NCBI GenBank assembly: GCA_009924185.1
Contig: RFSC01000011.1
Span: 1 to 14,278 of the forward strand
DNA: 14,278 bases
Source of the DNA: Actinomycetota bacterium
GTDB taxonomy: Bacteria > Actinomycetota > Actinomycetes > Nanopelagicales > Nanopelagicaceae
Direction of reading: 5' to 3'
Shown here: piece by piece, positions 1-6,341 of the stretch
Layout of the letters: each line of letters starts with the position of its first letter
How positions within the stretch are numbered: the first letter of the stretch is position 1
Made by a program: the position numbers and the translations under genes
The notes under the pieces: generated by a model
What the model saw: only the letters and a program-made list of their open reading frames with translations
The model's database searches: none
What the model was told of the DNA's origin: nothing

Positions 1-35
1 CCTTTTGCGCCAAGCACGCCAACCTTGATACTCAT
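1..35 (-). CDS. dapB: 4-hydroxy-tetrahydrodipicolinate reductase, N-terminal fragment (runs off left edge)
   Basis: Only the first 11 codons plus part of the twelfth are in the window. The visible peptide is MSIKVGVLGAKG, which matches the start of DapB: a first beta strand leading into the Gly-rich dinucleotide-binding turn (GxxGxxG, usually followed by R/K-M-G). DapB reduces hydroxy-tetrahydrodipicolinate with NAD(P)H in the lysine/diaminopimelate pathway. The start is ATG at 33-35, 18 nt after the M16 peptidase stop. An AAGGGGA ribosome-binding sequence overlaps the intergenic gap, somewhat far (about 13 nt) from the ATG. The order pnp - M16 peptidase - dapB is known in actinobacteria and supports the call. 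The rest of the gene cannot be seen. Confidence 0.75.
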   Translation of the reverse strand, partial: MSIKVGVLGAK

Positions 36-53
36 CTTGATAATCACATCCCC

Positions 54-1331
54 TTAACTCAGAGCCCGTTCAAAAACTGATCGCTTTGCAAATGGTCCCA
101 CAACCGCAAGGGTAGGTGCTGCGTGCAAAATTTCATCGGCCAACGCCCTGATGTCGGCGGAGGAAACATCTGCTACCGCTTTTAAAATCTGATCAAATGT
201 CATGATCTCCCCATAAACCAGCTCGCTCTTGCCAATTCGACTCATGCGCGAACCGGTGTCCTCTTGGCTTAGCACTAAAGTGCCTCGTACCGCGCCTTGC
301 GCACGGGCCAACTCTTCATGGGTCAATCCATTGCTTGCCACATCATGCAAAACATCACGCATGATTGAGACAACCTCTGTCGCTTTGCTGGGATTACATC
401 CTGCGTAAAAGCCAAGGAAGCCGCTTCCTGCAAACTGCTGTGCGTATGAGTAAACCGAATACGCCAACCCTCTTTTTTCCCGAATCTCTTGGAACAAACG
501 TGAGGACATTCCACCGCCTAATGCAGCTGACAAGACACCCATCGCAAATCTGCGCGGATCATTTCGATCTACACCAGGCATGCCCAAAAAGATATGTGCC
601 TGTTCCGTTTTGCGGTTCATTAGGCCAACGCTTTGCTTTGCCGAGCGTCTAACTGAGGAGTTAGAACGGAGATTAAAATTGTTTTTGCCGACTTCAAGGA
701 AATCATCTTTCGACATCGCCTTTATTACCTGATCAACAACCTTTTGGTGTTTGATGTTTCCAGCCACCGCAACAACTATGTCTTGAGGTAGATAACGCTT
801 TTTGTAATAATTGAAAATCGTGTTTCGACTCAATGATTTGATGGAGTCGGTAGTTCCTAAAATTGAACGGCCCAGCGGGGTATCTCCATAAAAGGTTTCG
901 CTGAATACCTCATGAACTAGATCCGAAGGATCATCATCACGCATCGAAATCTCTTCCAAAACTACTTTACGTTCCGCTTCAACATCCTCTGGCCTACCGA
1001 CGGATGAGGTAATCAGATCTGAAATGACCTCGATTGCAAGTGGTAGATCAGAATCGATGACCCGGGCATAAAAACAGGTGTACTCCTTGGAGGTGAAAGC
1101 ATTCATCTCTCCACCAACCGCCTCAATTGCAGAGGAGATATCTAGAGCACTTCTTGTTTTAGTGCCCTTGAAAAGTAAGTGCTCAAGAAAGTGAGATGCT
1201 CCAGCGGTTTTCAAGGATTCATCTCGGGAGCCAACATTCACCCAGATGCCGTAGGCAGCGGAACGTACGCCAGAAATTTCCTCTGTGACAATACGAAGAC
1301 CGCTCGGTAGAACGGTCTTTCGTACAGTCAT
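54..1331 (-). CDS. M16 family zinc metallopeptidase (PepR/processing-peptidase-like)
   Basis: This is a 425-residue M16 peptidase, the usual length of the short, two-domain bacterial form. The inverted zinc motif HFLEH is at residues 47-51, with the downstream zinc-ligand glutamate in VVLEEI (about 126-127), roughly 75 residues later as the family requires. The C-terminal half carries GGGMSSRLFQEIREKRGLAYS (about 272-292), whose Arg/Tyr residues help bind substrate in M16 enzymes. All key residues are intact, so it should be active. No signal peptide is visible, which suggests a cytoplasmic enzyme. The physiological substrate is unknown. It starts 10 nt after the pnp stop with no good Shine-Dalgarno sequence, so translation is probably coupled to pnp. 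In actinobacteria this gene typically sits directly between pnp and dapB, as here. Confidence 0.93.
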   Translation of the reverse strand: MTVRKTVLPSGLRIVTEEISGVRSAAYGIWVNVGSRDESLKTAGASHFLEHLLFKGTKTRSALDISSAIEAVGGEMNAFTSKEYTCFYARVIDSDLPLAIEVISDLITSSVGRPEDVEAERKVVLEEISMRDDDPSDLVHEVFSETFYGDTPLGRSILGTTDSIKSLSRNTIFNYYKKRYLPQDIVVAVAGNIKHQKVVDQVIKAMSKDDFLEVGKNNFNLRSNSSVRRSAKQSVGLMNRKTEQAHIFLGMPGVDRNDPRRFAMGVLSAALGGGMSSRLFQEIREKRGLAYSVYSYAQQFAGSGFLGFYAGCNPSKATEVVSIMRDVLHDVASNGLTHEELARAQGAVRGTLVLSQEDTGSRMSRIGKSELVYGEIMTFDQILKAVADVSSADIRALADEILHAAPTLAVVGPFAKRSVFERALS

Positions 1332-1341
1332 AAACTACAAA

Positions 1342-3549
1342 CTACTCTTCTGATGAAGTGGATTGGGCGTTGTCATCCAGAACTGGAACCAAAGAAAGCT
1401 TGCCCTTTGGATCAATCTCTCCGATTTCAACATGAACCTTGTCGCCCACCTTCATTACATCCTCAAGATTTTCGATGCGCTTTCCACCATGCATCTTGCG
1501 GATCTGTGAGACATGTAGCAAGCCATCTTTGCCCGGCAACAAGTTAACGAAGGCGCCGAAGGTGGCCAGCTTTACAACGGTTCCGTTGTAGCGCTCTCCT
1601 ACCTCAGGAAGCTTTGGATCTGCGATACCAAGAATCTGTGCCTTTGCTGCATCTGCTGCGGTGCCATTTGTTGCGCCGATAAAGATAGTTCCATCATCTT
1701 CAATTGAGATTTCAGCTCCAGTCTCTTCTTGAATCTGATTGATTACCTTGCCCTTAGGTCCGATAACCGCACCAATCTGATCTACTGGAATCTTGATAGA
1801 GATAATGCGTGGTGCGAGTGGATTCATGTCATCTGGACGATCAATCGCTTCATTCATTACTCCAAGAATCGCCAAACGCGCTTCTTTTGCCTGCAATAGA
1901 GCAGCAGATAAAACGCTAGCTGGAATTCCATCTAGCTTGGTATCAAGCTGCAGCGCTGTAACGAAATCCTTTGTGCCAGCAACTTTGAAATCCATATCGC
2001 CGAATGCATCTTCTGCACCCAGGATGTCGGTTAAGGCAACATATTCAGTCTTGCCATCAACATCATCTGAAATCAGACCCATTGCGATACCGGCTACTGG
2101 CGCCTTAAGCGGAACACCAGCATTTAGTAGTGAAAGGGTTGAAGCACATACCGATCCCATTGAGGTAGAACCATTTGATCCCAAGGCCTCTGAAACCTGA
2201 CGAATTGCGTATGGGAACTCTTCACGAGCCGGAAGAACTGGAAGTAGCGCACGCTCTGCAAGAGCACCATGTCCAATTTCACGACGCTTCGGAGAGCCAA
2301 CGCGACCAGTTTCACCGGTTGAGTAAGGCGGGAAGTTGTAATTGTGCATGTAACGCTTGTGATCTTCTGGATTCAAAGTATCTAGCTGTTGCTCCATCTT
2401 GAGCATGTTGAGAGTGGTGATGCCAAGAATCTGAGTTTCGCCGCGCTCGAACAATGCTGAACCGTGAACACGTGGGACAACCTCAACCTCTGCAGTCAAA
2501 GGACGAATATCGCGTAGTCCGCGACCATCAATACGTACCTTTTCGCGCAAAACCCTTTGGCGAACAAGTTTCTTAGTCAAAGAACGGAATGCTGCAGGAA
2601 TCTCTTTCTCTCGACCTTCAAAGTTAGGAGCAAGTGACTCTGTTGTAGCCGCTGCGATTCGATCAATCTCGGTTTCGCGCTCTTGCTTTCCGGAGATAGT
2701 TAGAGCTTTTGCTAAATCAGTTTTGGCAGCCTTCTCTACCGCTTCAAAAGCATCGGCTTGATAATCAAGGAAGACAGGGAATTCAGCGGTTGGCTTTGCA
2801 GCTACCTTGGCTAGCTCCATCTGTGCTTCACACAGTGTGCGGATAAATGGCTTTGCTGCCTCAAGTCCTTGTCCAACTATCTCTTCAGTAGGAGCAGCTG
2901 CACCAGATCCGATTAGACCTATTGTCTTTACTGTTGCCTCTGCTTCAACCATCATGATTGCAACATCATCACCGGCGATACGTCCAGCAACTACCATGTC
3001 AAAAACAGCGCGCTCAAGATCGCTGTGATTTGGAAACGCCACCCATTGCCCATCAATAAGCGCAACACGTACGCCACCGATTGGGCCTGAGAAAGGCAAA
3101 CCTGCTAGCTGTGTAGACATAGATGCTGCATTGATAGCAACTACGTCATACATATGATCTGGGTTCAGCGCCATTACTGTTACAACGATTTGAACCTCAT
3201 TGCGAAGTCCCTTAATGAATGAAGGACGAAGCGGGCGATCAATCAAACGGCAGGTAAGGATTGCATCCTCTGAAGGACGACCTTCGCGACGGAAAAAAGA
3301 TCCTGGAATCTTTCCGACCGCATACATACGCTCTTCGACATCAACTGTTAATGGGAAGAAATCAAATTGATCACGTGGTGACTTTGATGCGGTTGTTGCA
3401 GAGAGCAACATTGACTCATCATCAAGATAAACCACCGCAGTTCCTGCTGCTTGGCGCGCTAGGCGACCAGTTTCAAAACGAATCTCTCGTTTTCCGAATT
3501 TGCCGTTATCAATTTTTGCAACGGCAGAGTTAACCTCTTGACCCTCCAT
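1342..3549 (-). CDS. pnp: Polyribonucleotide nucleotidyltransferase (PNPase)
   Basis: This is a 735-residue phosphorolytic 3'-5' exoribonuclease that degrades mRNA, can add heteropolymeric tails, and acts as a trimer in the cytoplasm. Domains in order: first RNase PH fold (about 15-145), helical linker domain (about 235-325), catalytic second RNase PH fold (about 338-560), KH domain (about 581-645, GxxG loop GPKG at 597-600) and S1 domain (about 653-722). The phosphate-binding stretch GSNGSTSMGS is at 458-467, and the catalytic acidic cluster GAEDAFGDMD is at 511-520. The length is full and no key residue is missing. The ATG start at 3549 has a good AGGAGAG site 4 nt upstream (3552-3558). The gene follows rpsO after a 174-nt structured spacer that is probably a cis-regulatory leader. 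The C-terminus ends in a short acidic/Ser tail. Confidence 0.98.
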   Translation of the reverse strand: MEGQEVNSAVAKIDNGKFGKREIRFETGRLARQAAGTAVVYLDDESMLLSATTASKSPRDQFDFFPLTVDVEERMYAVGKIPGSFFRREGRPSEDAILTCRLIDRPLRPSFIKGLRNEVQIVVTVMALNPDHMYDVVAINAASMSTQLAGLPFSGPIGGVRVALIDGQWVAFPNHSDLERAVFDMVVAGRIAGDDVAIMMVEAEATVKTIGLIGSGAAAPTEEIVGQGLEAAKPFIRTLCEAQMELAKVAAKPTAEFPVFLDYQADAFEAVEKAAKTDLAKALTISGKQERETEIDRIAAATTESLAPNFEGREKEIPAAFRSLTKKLVRQRVLREKVRIDGRGLRDIRPLTAEVEVVPRVHGSALFERGETQILGITTLNMLKMEQQLDTLNPEDHKRYMHNYNFPPYSTGETGRVGSPKRREIGHGALAERALLPVLPAREEFPYAIRQVSEALGSNGSTSMGSVCASTLSLLNAGVPLKAPVAGIAMGLISDDVDGKTEYVALTDILGAEDAFGDMDFKVAGTKDFVTALQLDTKLDGIPASVLSAALLQAKEARLAILGVMNEAIDRPDDMNPLAPRIISIKIPVDQIGAVIGPKGKVINQIQEETGAEISIEDDGTIFIGATNGTAADAAKAQILGIADPKLPEVGERYNGTVVKLATFGAFVNLLPGKDGLLHVSQIRKMHGGKRIENLEDVMKVGDKVHVEIGEIDPKGKLSLVPVLDDNAQSTSSEE

Positions 3550-3723
3550 GGGTCTCTCCTATTCTCTAGCACCAGCGCACCGTTAGAGAATGGATCTTCG
3601 ATCGAAGCCCACGGCCTTTATGTGGAAATCCACTTTGATAAATCCGTAAGCCACCACCGAGGACCAGTCGTCCAGGGTTGTCAGCGATTTGCTGCGCTGG
3701 TTTTTGTTATTTAGTTTTACAAA
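3550..3723 (-). promoter_or_regulatory. Structured pnp leader between rpsO and pnp (candidate actino-pnp element)
   Basis: This 174-nt spacer holds several inverted repeats. A perfect 8-bp hairpin (3561-3568 with 3584-3591, 15-nt loop) ends 2 nt before the pnp Shine-Dalgarno sequence. Its loop contains 3571-3579 (ACCAGCGCA on +), the exact complement of 3693-3701 (TGCGCTGGT). That second segment can instead form a local 5-bp hairpin (3682-3686 with 3695-3699). Other structure: GTGGAAATCCAC at 3622-3633, the 12-nt palindrome CTTCGATCGAAG at 3596-3607, and GGAC/GTCC at 3661-3673. PNPase autoregulates through its leader in E. coli, and an 'actino-pnp' RNA class upstream of actinobacterial pnp has been described. 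The assignment here is by position and base pairing, since no covariance search was possible. No convincing sigma-70-like promoter or U-tailed terminator is evident. Confidence 0.6.
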
Positions 3724-3993
3724 CTAACGGCGGATGCCGAGCTTGTCGATAATCGCGCGGTAACGCTCGATATCTGTCTTAGCAAGGTACTGCAGAATTC
3801 TGCGACGACGACCTACAAGAAGAAGCAAGCCACGACGGTTGTGGTGGTCATGCTTGTTGGTTTGTAGGTGTTCGGTAACTTGTTCAATTCTCTTGGAGAG
3901 AAGTGCAACCTGAGCTTCAGGGCTTCCTGTGTCTGATGCAGAGGCGCCAAACTTTGTGATGATTTCTTTCTTCTCGGCAGGTGTTAATGCCAT
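3724..3993 (-). CDS. rpsO: 30S ribosomal protein S15
   Basis: This 89-residue protein has the standard S15 length. S15 is a primary 16S rRNA-binding protein that nucleates the platform of the small subunit. Characteristic segments are visible: TGSPEAQVALLSKRI (about residues 22-36), HDHHNRRGLLLLVGRRRRIL (about 48-67, the rRNA-binding helix-loop) and the terminal KLGIRR. The ATG at 3993 is preceded by GGAAG with 8 nt spacing, a good ribosome-binding site. It lies between ribF (130-nt gap upstream) and pnp (174-nt gap downstream), the conserved rpsO-pnp pairing. Immediately after the last sense codon is an AU-rich inverted repeat (3711-3717 with 3721-3727, including the stop codon). It lacks GC content and is not a convincing terminator, so readthrough into pnp is likely. 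Confidence 0.98.
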   Translation of the reverse strand: MALTPAEKKEIITKFGASASDTGSPEAQVALLSKRIEQVTEHLQTNKHDHHNRRGLLLLVGRRRRILQYLAKTDIERYRAIIDKLGIRR

Positions 3994-4123
3994 GGTCTAA
4001 CTTCCTTTACATCTTTCACGAGGGCTCTCGGTCTTGTACACGAGTGCACGATTTCTCGCTTGAGGGGTCAAAATCTACCAGCGCGTCTCACATATCGAAA
4101 ATCCGAGGGTATTACCCTCAAAA
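3994..4123 (-). promoter_or_regulatory. ribF-rpsO intergenic region, possible rpsO promoter and leader
   Basis: This is a 130-nt gene-free gap, long for this compact cluster. Just after the ribF stop is a hairpin (listed separately). Further along, the minus strand carries TTGACC (4066-4071), a good -35-like hexamer, but the sequence 17 nt downstream (TGCACT, 4043-4048) is a poor -10. A TAGATT (4072-4077) is an alternative -10-like hexamer with a weak -35. An rpsO promoter in this gap is expected from other bacteria, but I cannot fix its position. The rpsO Shine-Dalgarno GGAAG lies at the left end. Confidence 0.3.
4105..4119 (-). terminator. Small GC-rich hairpin right after ribF (weak terminator or attenuator candidate)
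   Basis: A perfect 6-bp stem GAGGGT/ACCCTC with a 3-nt loop begins 4 nt after the ribF stop. On the transcribed strand it is followed by GGATTTTCG. The U-run is short and offset by three bases, so it is at best a weak intrinsic terminator. Its position between the truB-ribF end and the rpsO-pnp unit fits partial termination or an RNA 3'-end stabiliser. Confidence 0.35.
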
Positions 4124-5044
4124 TCAAGCGTGAGAATGGGTCAATCTTCGAGCCTCATCACAATCAATCTTCATTTGAACTAACAATGGTTGCAGACCAT
4201 CAAATTTGATGGTGTCACGCAAGCGCCAACCAAACTCCACTGTTGCTTCTTTGTCATACAAATCTAAATCATCGCGATCTAAAGCGTACGCCTCAACCTG
4301 CCTACCGCGTACTCCCTCAAAAGTTGGGTTGGTTCCGATTGAAATCGCTGCAGGCCACTTGGTTCCTTCAACTGTCAACCAGCCCGCATAAACACCATCC
4401 GATGGAATGGTGGCAAACTCATCTAATCCTATATTTGCAGTTGGGTAGCCGATCGTTCTGCCGCGCTTTTCACCATGTACCACCGGCCCTACTAATTGGT
4501 GCGGTCTACTTAAAAGTTGATTTGCAGTTTCTAGATTGCCGGAACGAATCGCTTCCCGGATTCGTGTTGAAGAAACAACTCCCCCAGAATGAGTTAAGAG
4601 TTGAACCCCTTTACTTTCAAAACTTGCATTCTGTCTCAAGTAATCAACGTTTCCGGCAGCCTTAGCACCAAAGGTAAAGTTTTGACCAACCACAACAAGT
4701 TTTGGATTAAAGATTGGCAGGAGGACCTGTTCAATGAAATCTTGTGGAGTTAGCTTTGAGAACTCTTCATTAAAACTAAGTACCGCAACGGTATTTGCTC
4801 CATGTGTTGCTAGTTGGTGAACTCGATTCCGCAACGTCAACAACCTGGTTGGCGTACGGTTGGGGGCAAATATTGCCGTCGGATGCGGATCAAAGGTTAA
4901 GGCGGTTACTGGAAGACCAGATGTCGAAGCCTCGCGCAGTATCTGTTGGTGACCAAGATGCACCCCATCAAATATCCCAATCGCCAGCGCGCCGCCTTTG
5001 CTAGCTTCGCCCTGCCAAGAAATATCCGGTATGTATCTCATCAT
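4124..5044 (-). CDS. ribF: Bifunctional riboflavin kinase / FAD synthetase
   Basis: RibF phosphorylates riboflavin to FMN and adenylates FMN to FAD. The N-terminal nucleotidyltransferase (FAD synthetase) domain shows GIFDGVHLGH (23-32), FDPHP (51-55), GQNFTFG (120-126) and SSTRIR (158-163). The C-terminal flavokinase domain shows GYPTAN (199-204), SIGTNPTF (235-242) and the VEAY segment with the probable catalytic Glu251. I chose the ATG at 5042-5044, giving 306 residues, the usual family length. It follows a GAAAG Shine-Dalgarno sequence with 7 nt spacing. A frame-open extension upstream to 5152 would lie inside truB and adds residues not found in the family. An adjacent ATG at 5039-5041 is equally plausible. 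It begins 10 nt after the truB stop, so the two are co-transcribed, the common truB-ribF pairing. Confidence 0.95.
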   Translation of the reverse strand: MMRYIPDISWQGEASKGGALAIGIFDGVHLGHQQILREASTSGLPVTALTFDPHPTAIFAPNRTPTRLLTLRNRVHQLATHGANTVAVLSFNEEFSKLTPQDFIEQVLLPIFNPKLVVVGQNFTFGAKAAGNVDYLRQNASFESKGVQLLTHSGGVVSSTRIREAIRSGNLETANQLLSRPHQLVGPVVHGEKRGRTIGYPTANIGLDEFATIPSDGVYAGWLTVEGTKWPAAISIGTNPTFEGVRGRQVEAYALDRDDLDLYDKEATVEFGWRLRDTIKFDGLQPLLVQMKIDCDEARRLTHSHA

Positions 5045-5054
5045 CACTATTCTT

Positions 5055-5912
5055 TCATGACACAAACACTGAAATCGGCTGCGCCCCATAATCACGGTTT
5101 TCGATAATGGCAGCAACCTCTCCATCTGGAGCAATCGCAACGCCAACGCCACTGAACTCTGATTTGCTTAAGGCTCTGCCAAATTTAAGCTCGGCCATTT
5201 CAGCAACATCAATCTGACGGGTCGGCATTACTTTAGAAATCGCCTCTGCTAGAGGTCGAATCTCGGGAGCCTCTAATACTGAACAATCTGAGAGGTAAAA
5301 CGGTGCCACCAAAGTTCTTCTAAGCGATGTTAAATGTCCTCCGACCTGAAGCGCTTGGCCTAAATCCCGTGCAATCGAGCGGATATAAGTACCTGCGGAG
5401 CAGATTACGTCGACATCAATATCTATGAACTCATCTCGCCTGATCTCATTTACCTGTAATTGGAAAATTTCAATTTCACGTGCTGGAATCTCTACAACCT
5501 TGCCTTGACGTACTAAATCGTAGGCCCGTTCGCCACCTATTTTTATCGCAGATACCTGGCTAGGTGTCTGCATAATTCTGCCAACTTGCTTTGCCAATAA
5601 CTCTTTAATCTGCAGATCTGTAATGGAATCAGTATTTGAAGTAGAGAGAATCTCTCCTTCTTTGTCATCGGTTGTGGTTGATTGTCCGAGTCTTATGGTT
5701 GCTAGATATTGCTTCTTTCCTTCGGTGATGTATTGCAGAAACTTGGTCGCATTATTGATGCCCAGCACCAGAACTCCTGTTGCCATCGGATCAAGGGTTC
5801 CCGCATGACCAACCCGCTTAGTCCCTAGGGCTTTACGTAACTTTGCAACAACATCATGACTAGTGATTCCTGCAGGCTTATCAATTACGACAAAGCCGTG
5901 AGAAACCTTCAT
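5055..5912 (-). CDS. truB: tRNA pseudouridine(55) synthase TruB
   Basis: TruB converts U55 to pseudouridine in the T-psi-C loop of most tRNAs. The 285-residue protein shows the N-terminal signature DKPAGITSHDVV (11-22) and the catalytic motif GHAGTLDPMATGVL with nucleophile Asp41. It also has the substrate-binding SAIKIGGERAYDLVR region (122-136) and the conserved GTYIRSIARDLG (175-186) and LRRT (198-201) segments. The C-terminal approximately 75 residues fit a small PUA-like tail of actinobacterial type, weakly conserved by eye. The ATG at 5910-5912 overlaps the stop of the restored rbfA frame as ATGA. No independent Shine-Dalgarno sequence is seen, so initiation probably depends on coupling to rbfA translation. 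ribF follows 10 nt after the stop. Confidence 0.97.
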   Translation of the reverse strand: MKVSHGFVVIDKPAGITSHDVVAKLRKALGTKRVGHAGTLDPMATGVLVLGINNATKFLQYITEGKKQYLATIRLGQSTTTDDKEGEILSTSNTDSITDLQIKELLAKQVGRIMQTPSQVSAIKIGGERAYDLVRQGKVVEIPAREIEIFQLQVNEIRRDEFIDIDVDVICSAGTYIRSIARDLGQALQVGGHLTSLRRTLVAPFYLSDCSVLEAPEIRPLAEAISKVMPTRQIDVAEMAELKFGRALSKSEFSGVGVAIAPDGEVAAIIENRDYGAQPISVFVS

Positions 5913-6338
5913 TCTGATTCGCGGATTCGTGGCGCACGATATGGATCGCTGCCACTAATTGGAGAAGCGGTGTCGCGTAGATGAGCAATCTCTTCATCAT
6001 GCTTGCGCACTTGATCCAACAAATCTTCAAAGTTGCGAGCGGTCTCAGATAACGCATCTGCAAAAAAGGCCAGGCTGTATTCTCGTTTTTAACTCTCTGC
6101 CTACCTCTGTACGCAGCAAGCCTTTAGCGCTTTCTAGTGCTTTAGCGGTGTTAGCCCGCGCCTCATCATCACCAAGTACAGTGTAGAAAATTGAAGCTTG
6201 CTGTAAATCCCCGGTAACTCTCACATCGGTTATGGTGATGAACCCCAAGCGTGGATCCTTCACCTTACTTTCGAGCGCAGAGGCGATCACAACTTTGATG
6301 CGATCGGCCACTTTTGCTGCGCGATGTGAGTTACCCAT
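5909..6338 (-). CDS. rbfA: 30S ribosome-binding factor RbfA, reading frame interrupted at 6062-6067
   Basis: RbfA is a small KH-type factor for late 30S maturation and cold adaptation. From the ATG at 6338, 3 nt after infB, residues 1-92 match the family: RAAKVADRIKVVIASALES, KDPRLGFITITDVRVTGDLQ, then the FYTVLGDD region. After QPGLF the frame ends prematurely at 6045 as CRCVI, giving 97 residues. Skipping one base at the T6 run (A6 on +, 6062-6067) restores typical C-terminal sequence: ADALSETARNFEDLLDQVRK, followed by HDEE. The restored frame runs 50 residues further to a TGA at 5909-5911 that overlaps the truB ATG. The restored product would be 142 residues, a normal length. The truncated form loses the last KH strand and C-terminal helix. 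A sequencing error, a real deletion or recoding are all possible. Gene identity is certain, intactness is not. Confidence 0.85.
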
Positions 6339-6341
6339 GGA

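Noticed and set aside
3711..3727. AU-rich inverted repeat (TTAGTTT / AAACTAA) at the rpsO stop, considered as a terminator
   Set aside because: The stem has almost no G-C pairs and there is no U-run following it on the transcribed strand (the sequence is ATAACAAAAA), so it would not act as an intrinsic terminator.
4124..5152. Longer ribF start at 5152 (342 residues)
   Set aside because: The extra 36 residues overlap truB by about 100 nt and do not resemble RibF. The ATG at 5044 has a Shine-Dalgarno sequence and gives the usual family length.
5881..6063. A 60-codon minus-strand frame beginning MQMRYLRPL, overlapping the end of rbfA and the start of truB
   Set aside because: It is the third frame of the rbfA 3' region. 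The RbfA-like C-terminal sequence is in a different frame, so this one is a shadow, and a -1 slip at the T6 run would lead into this meaningless frame.
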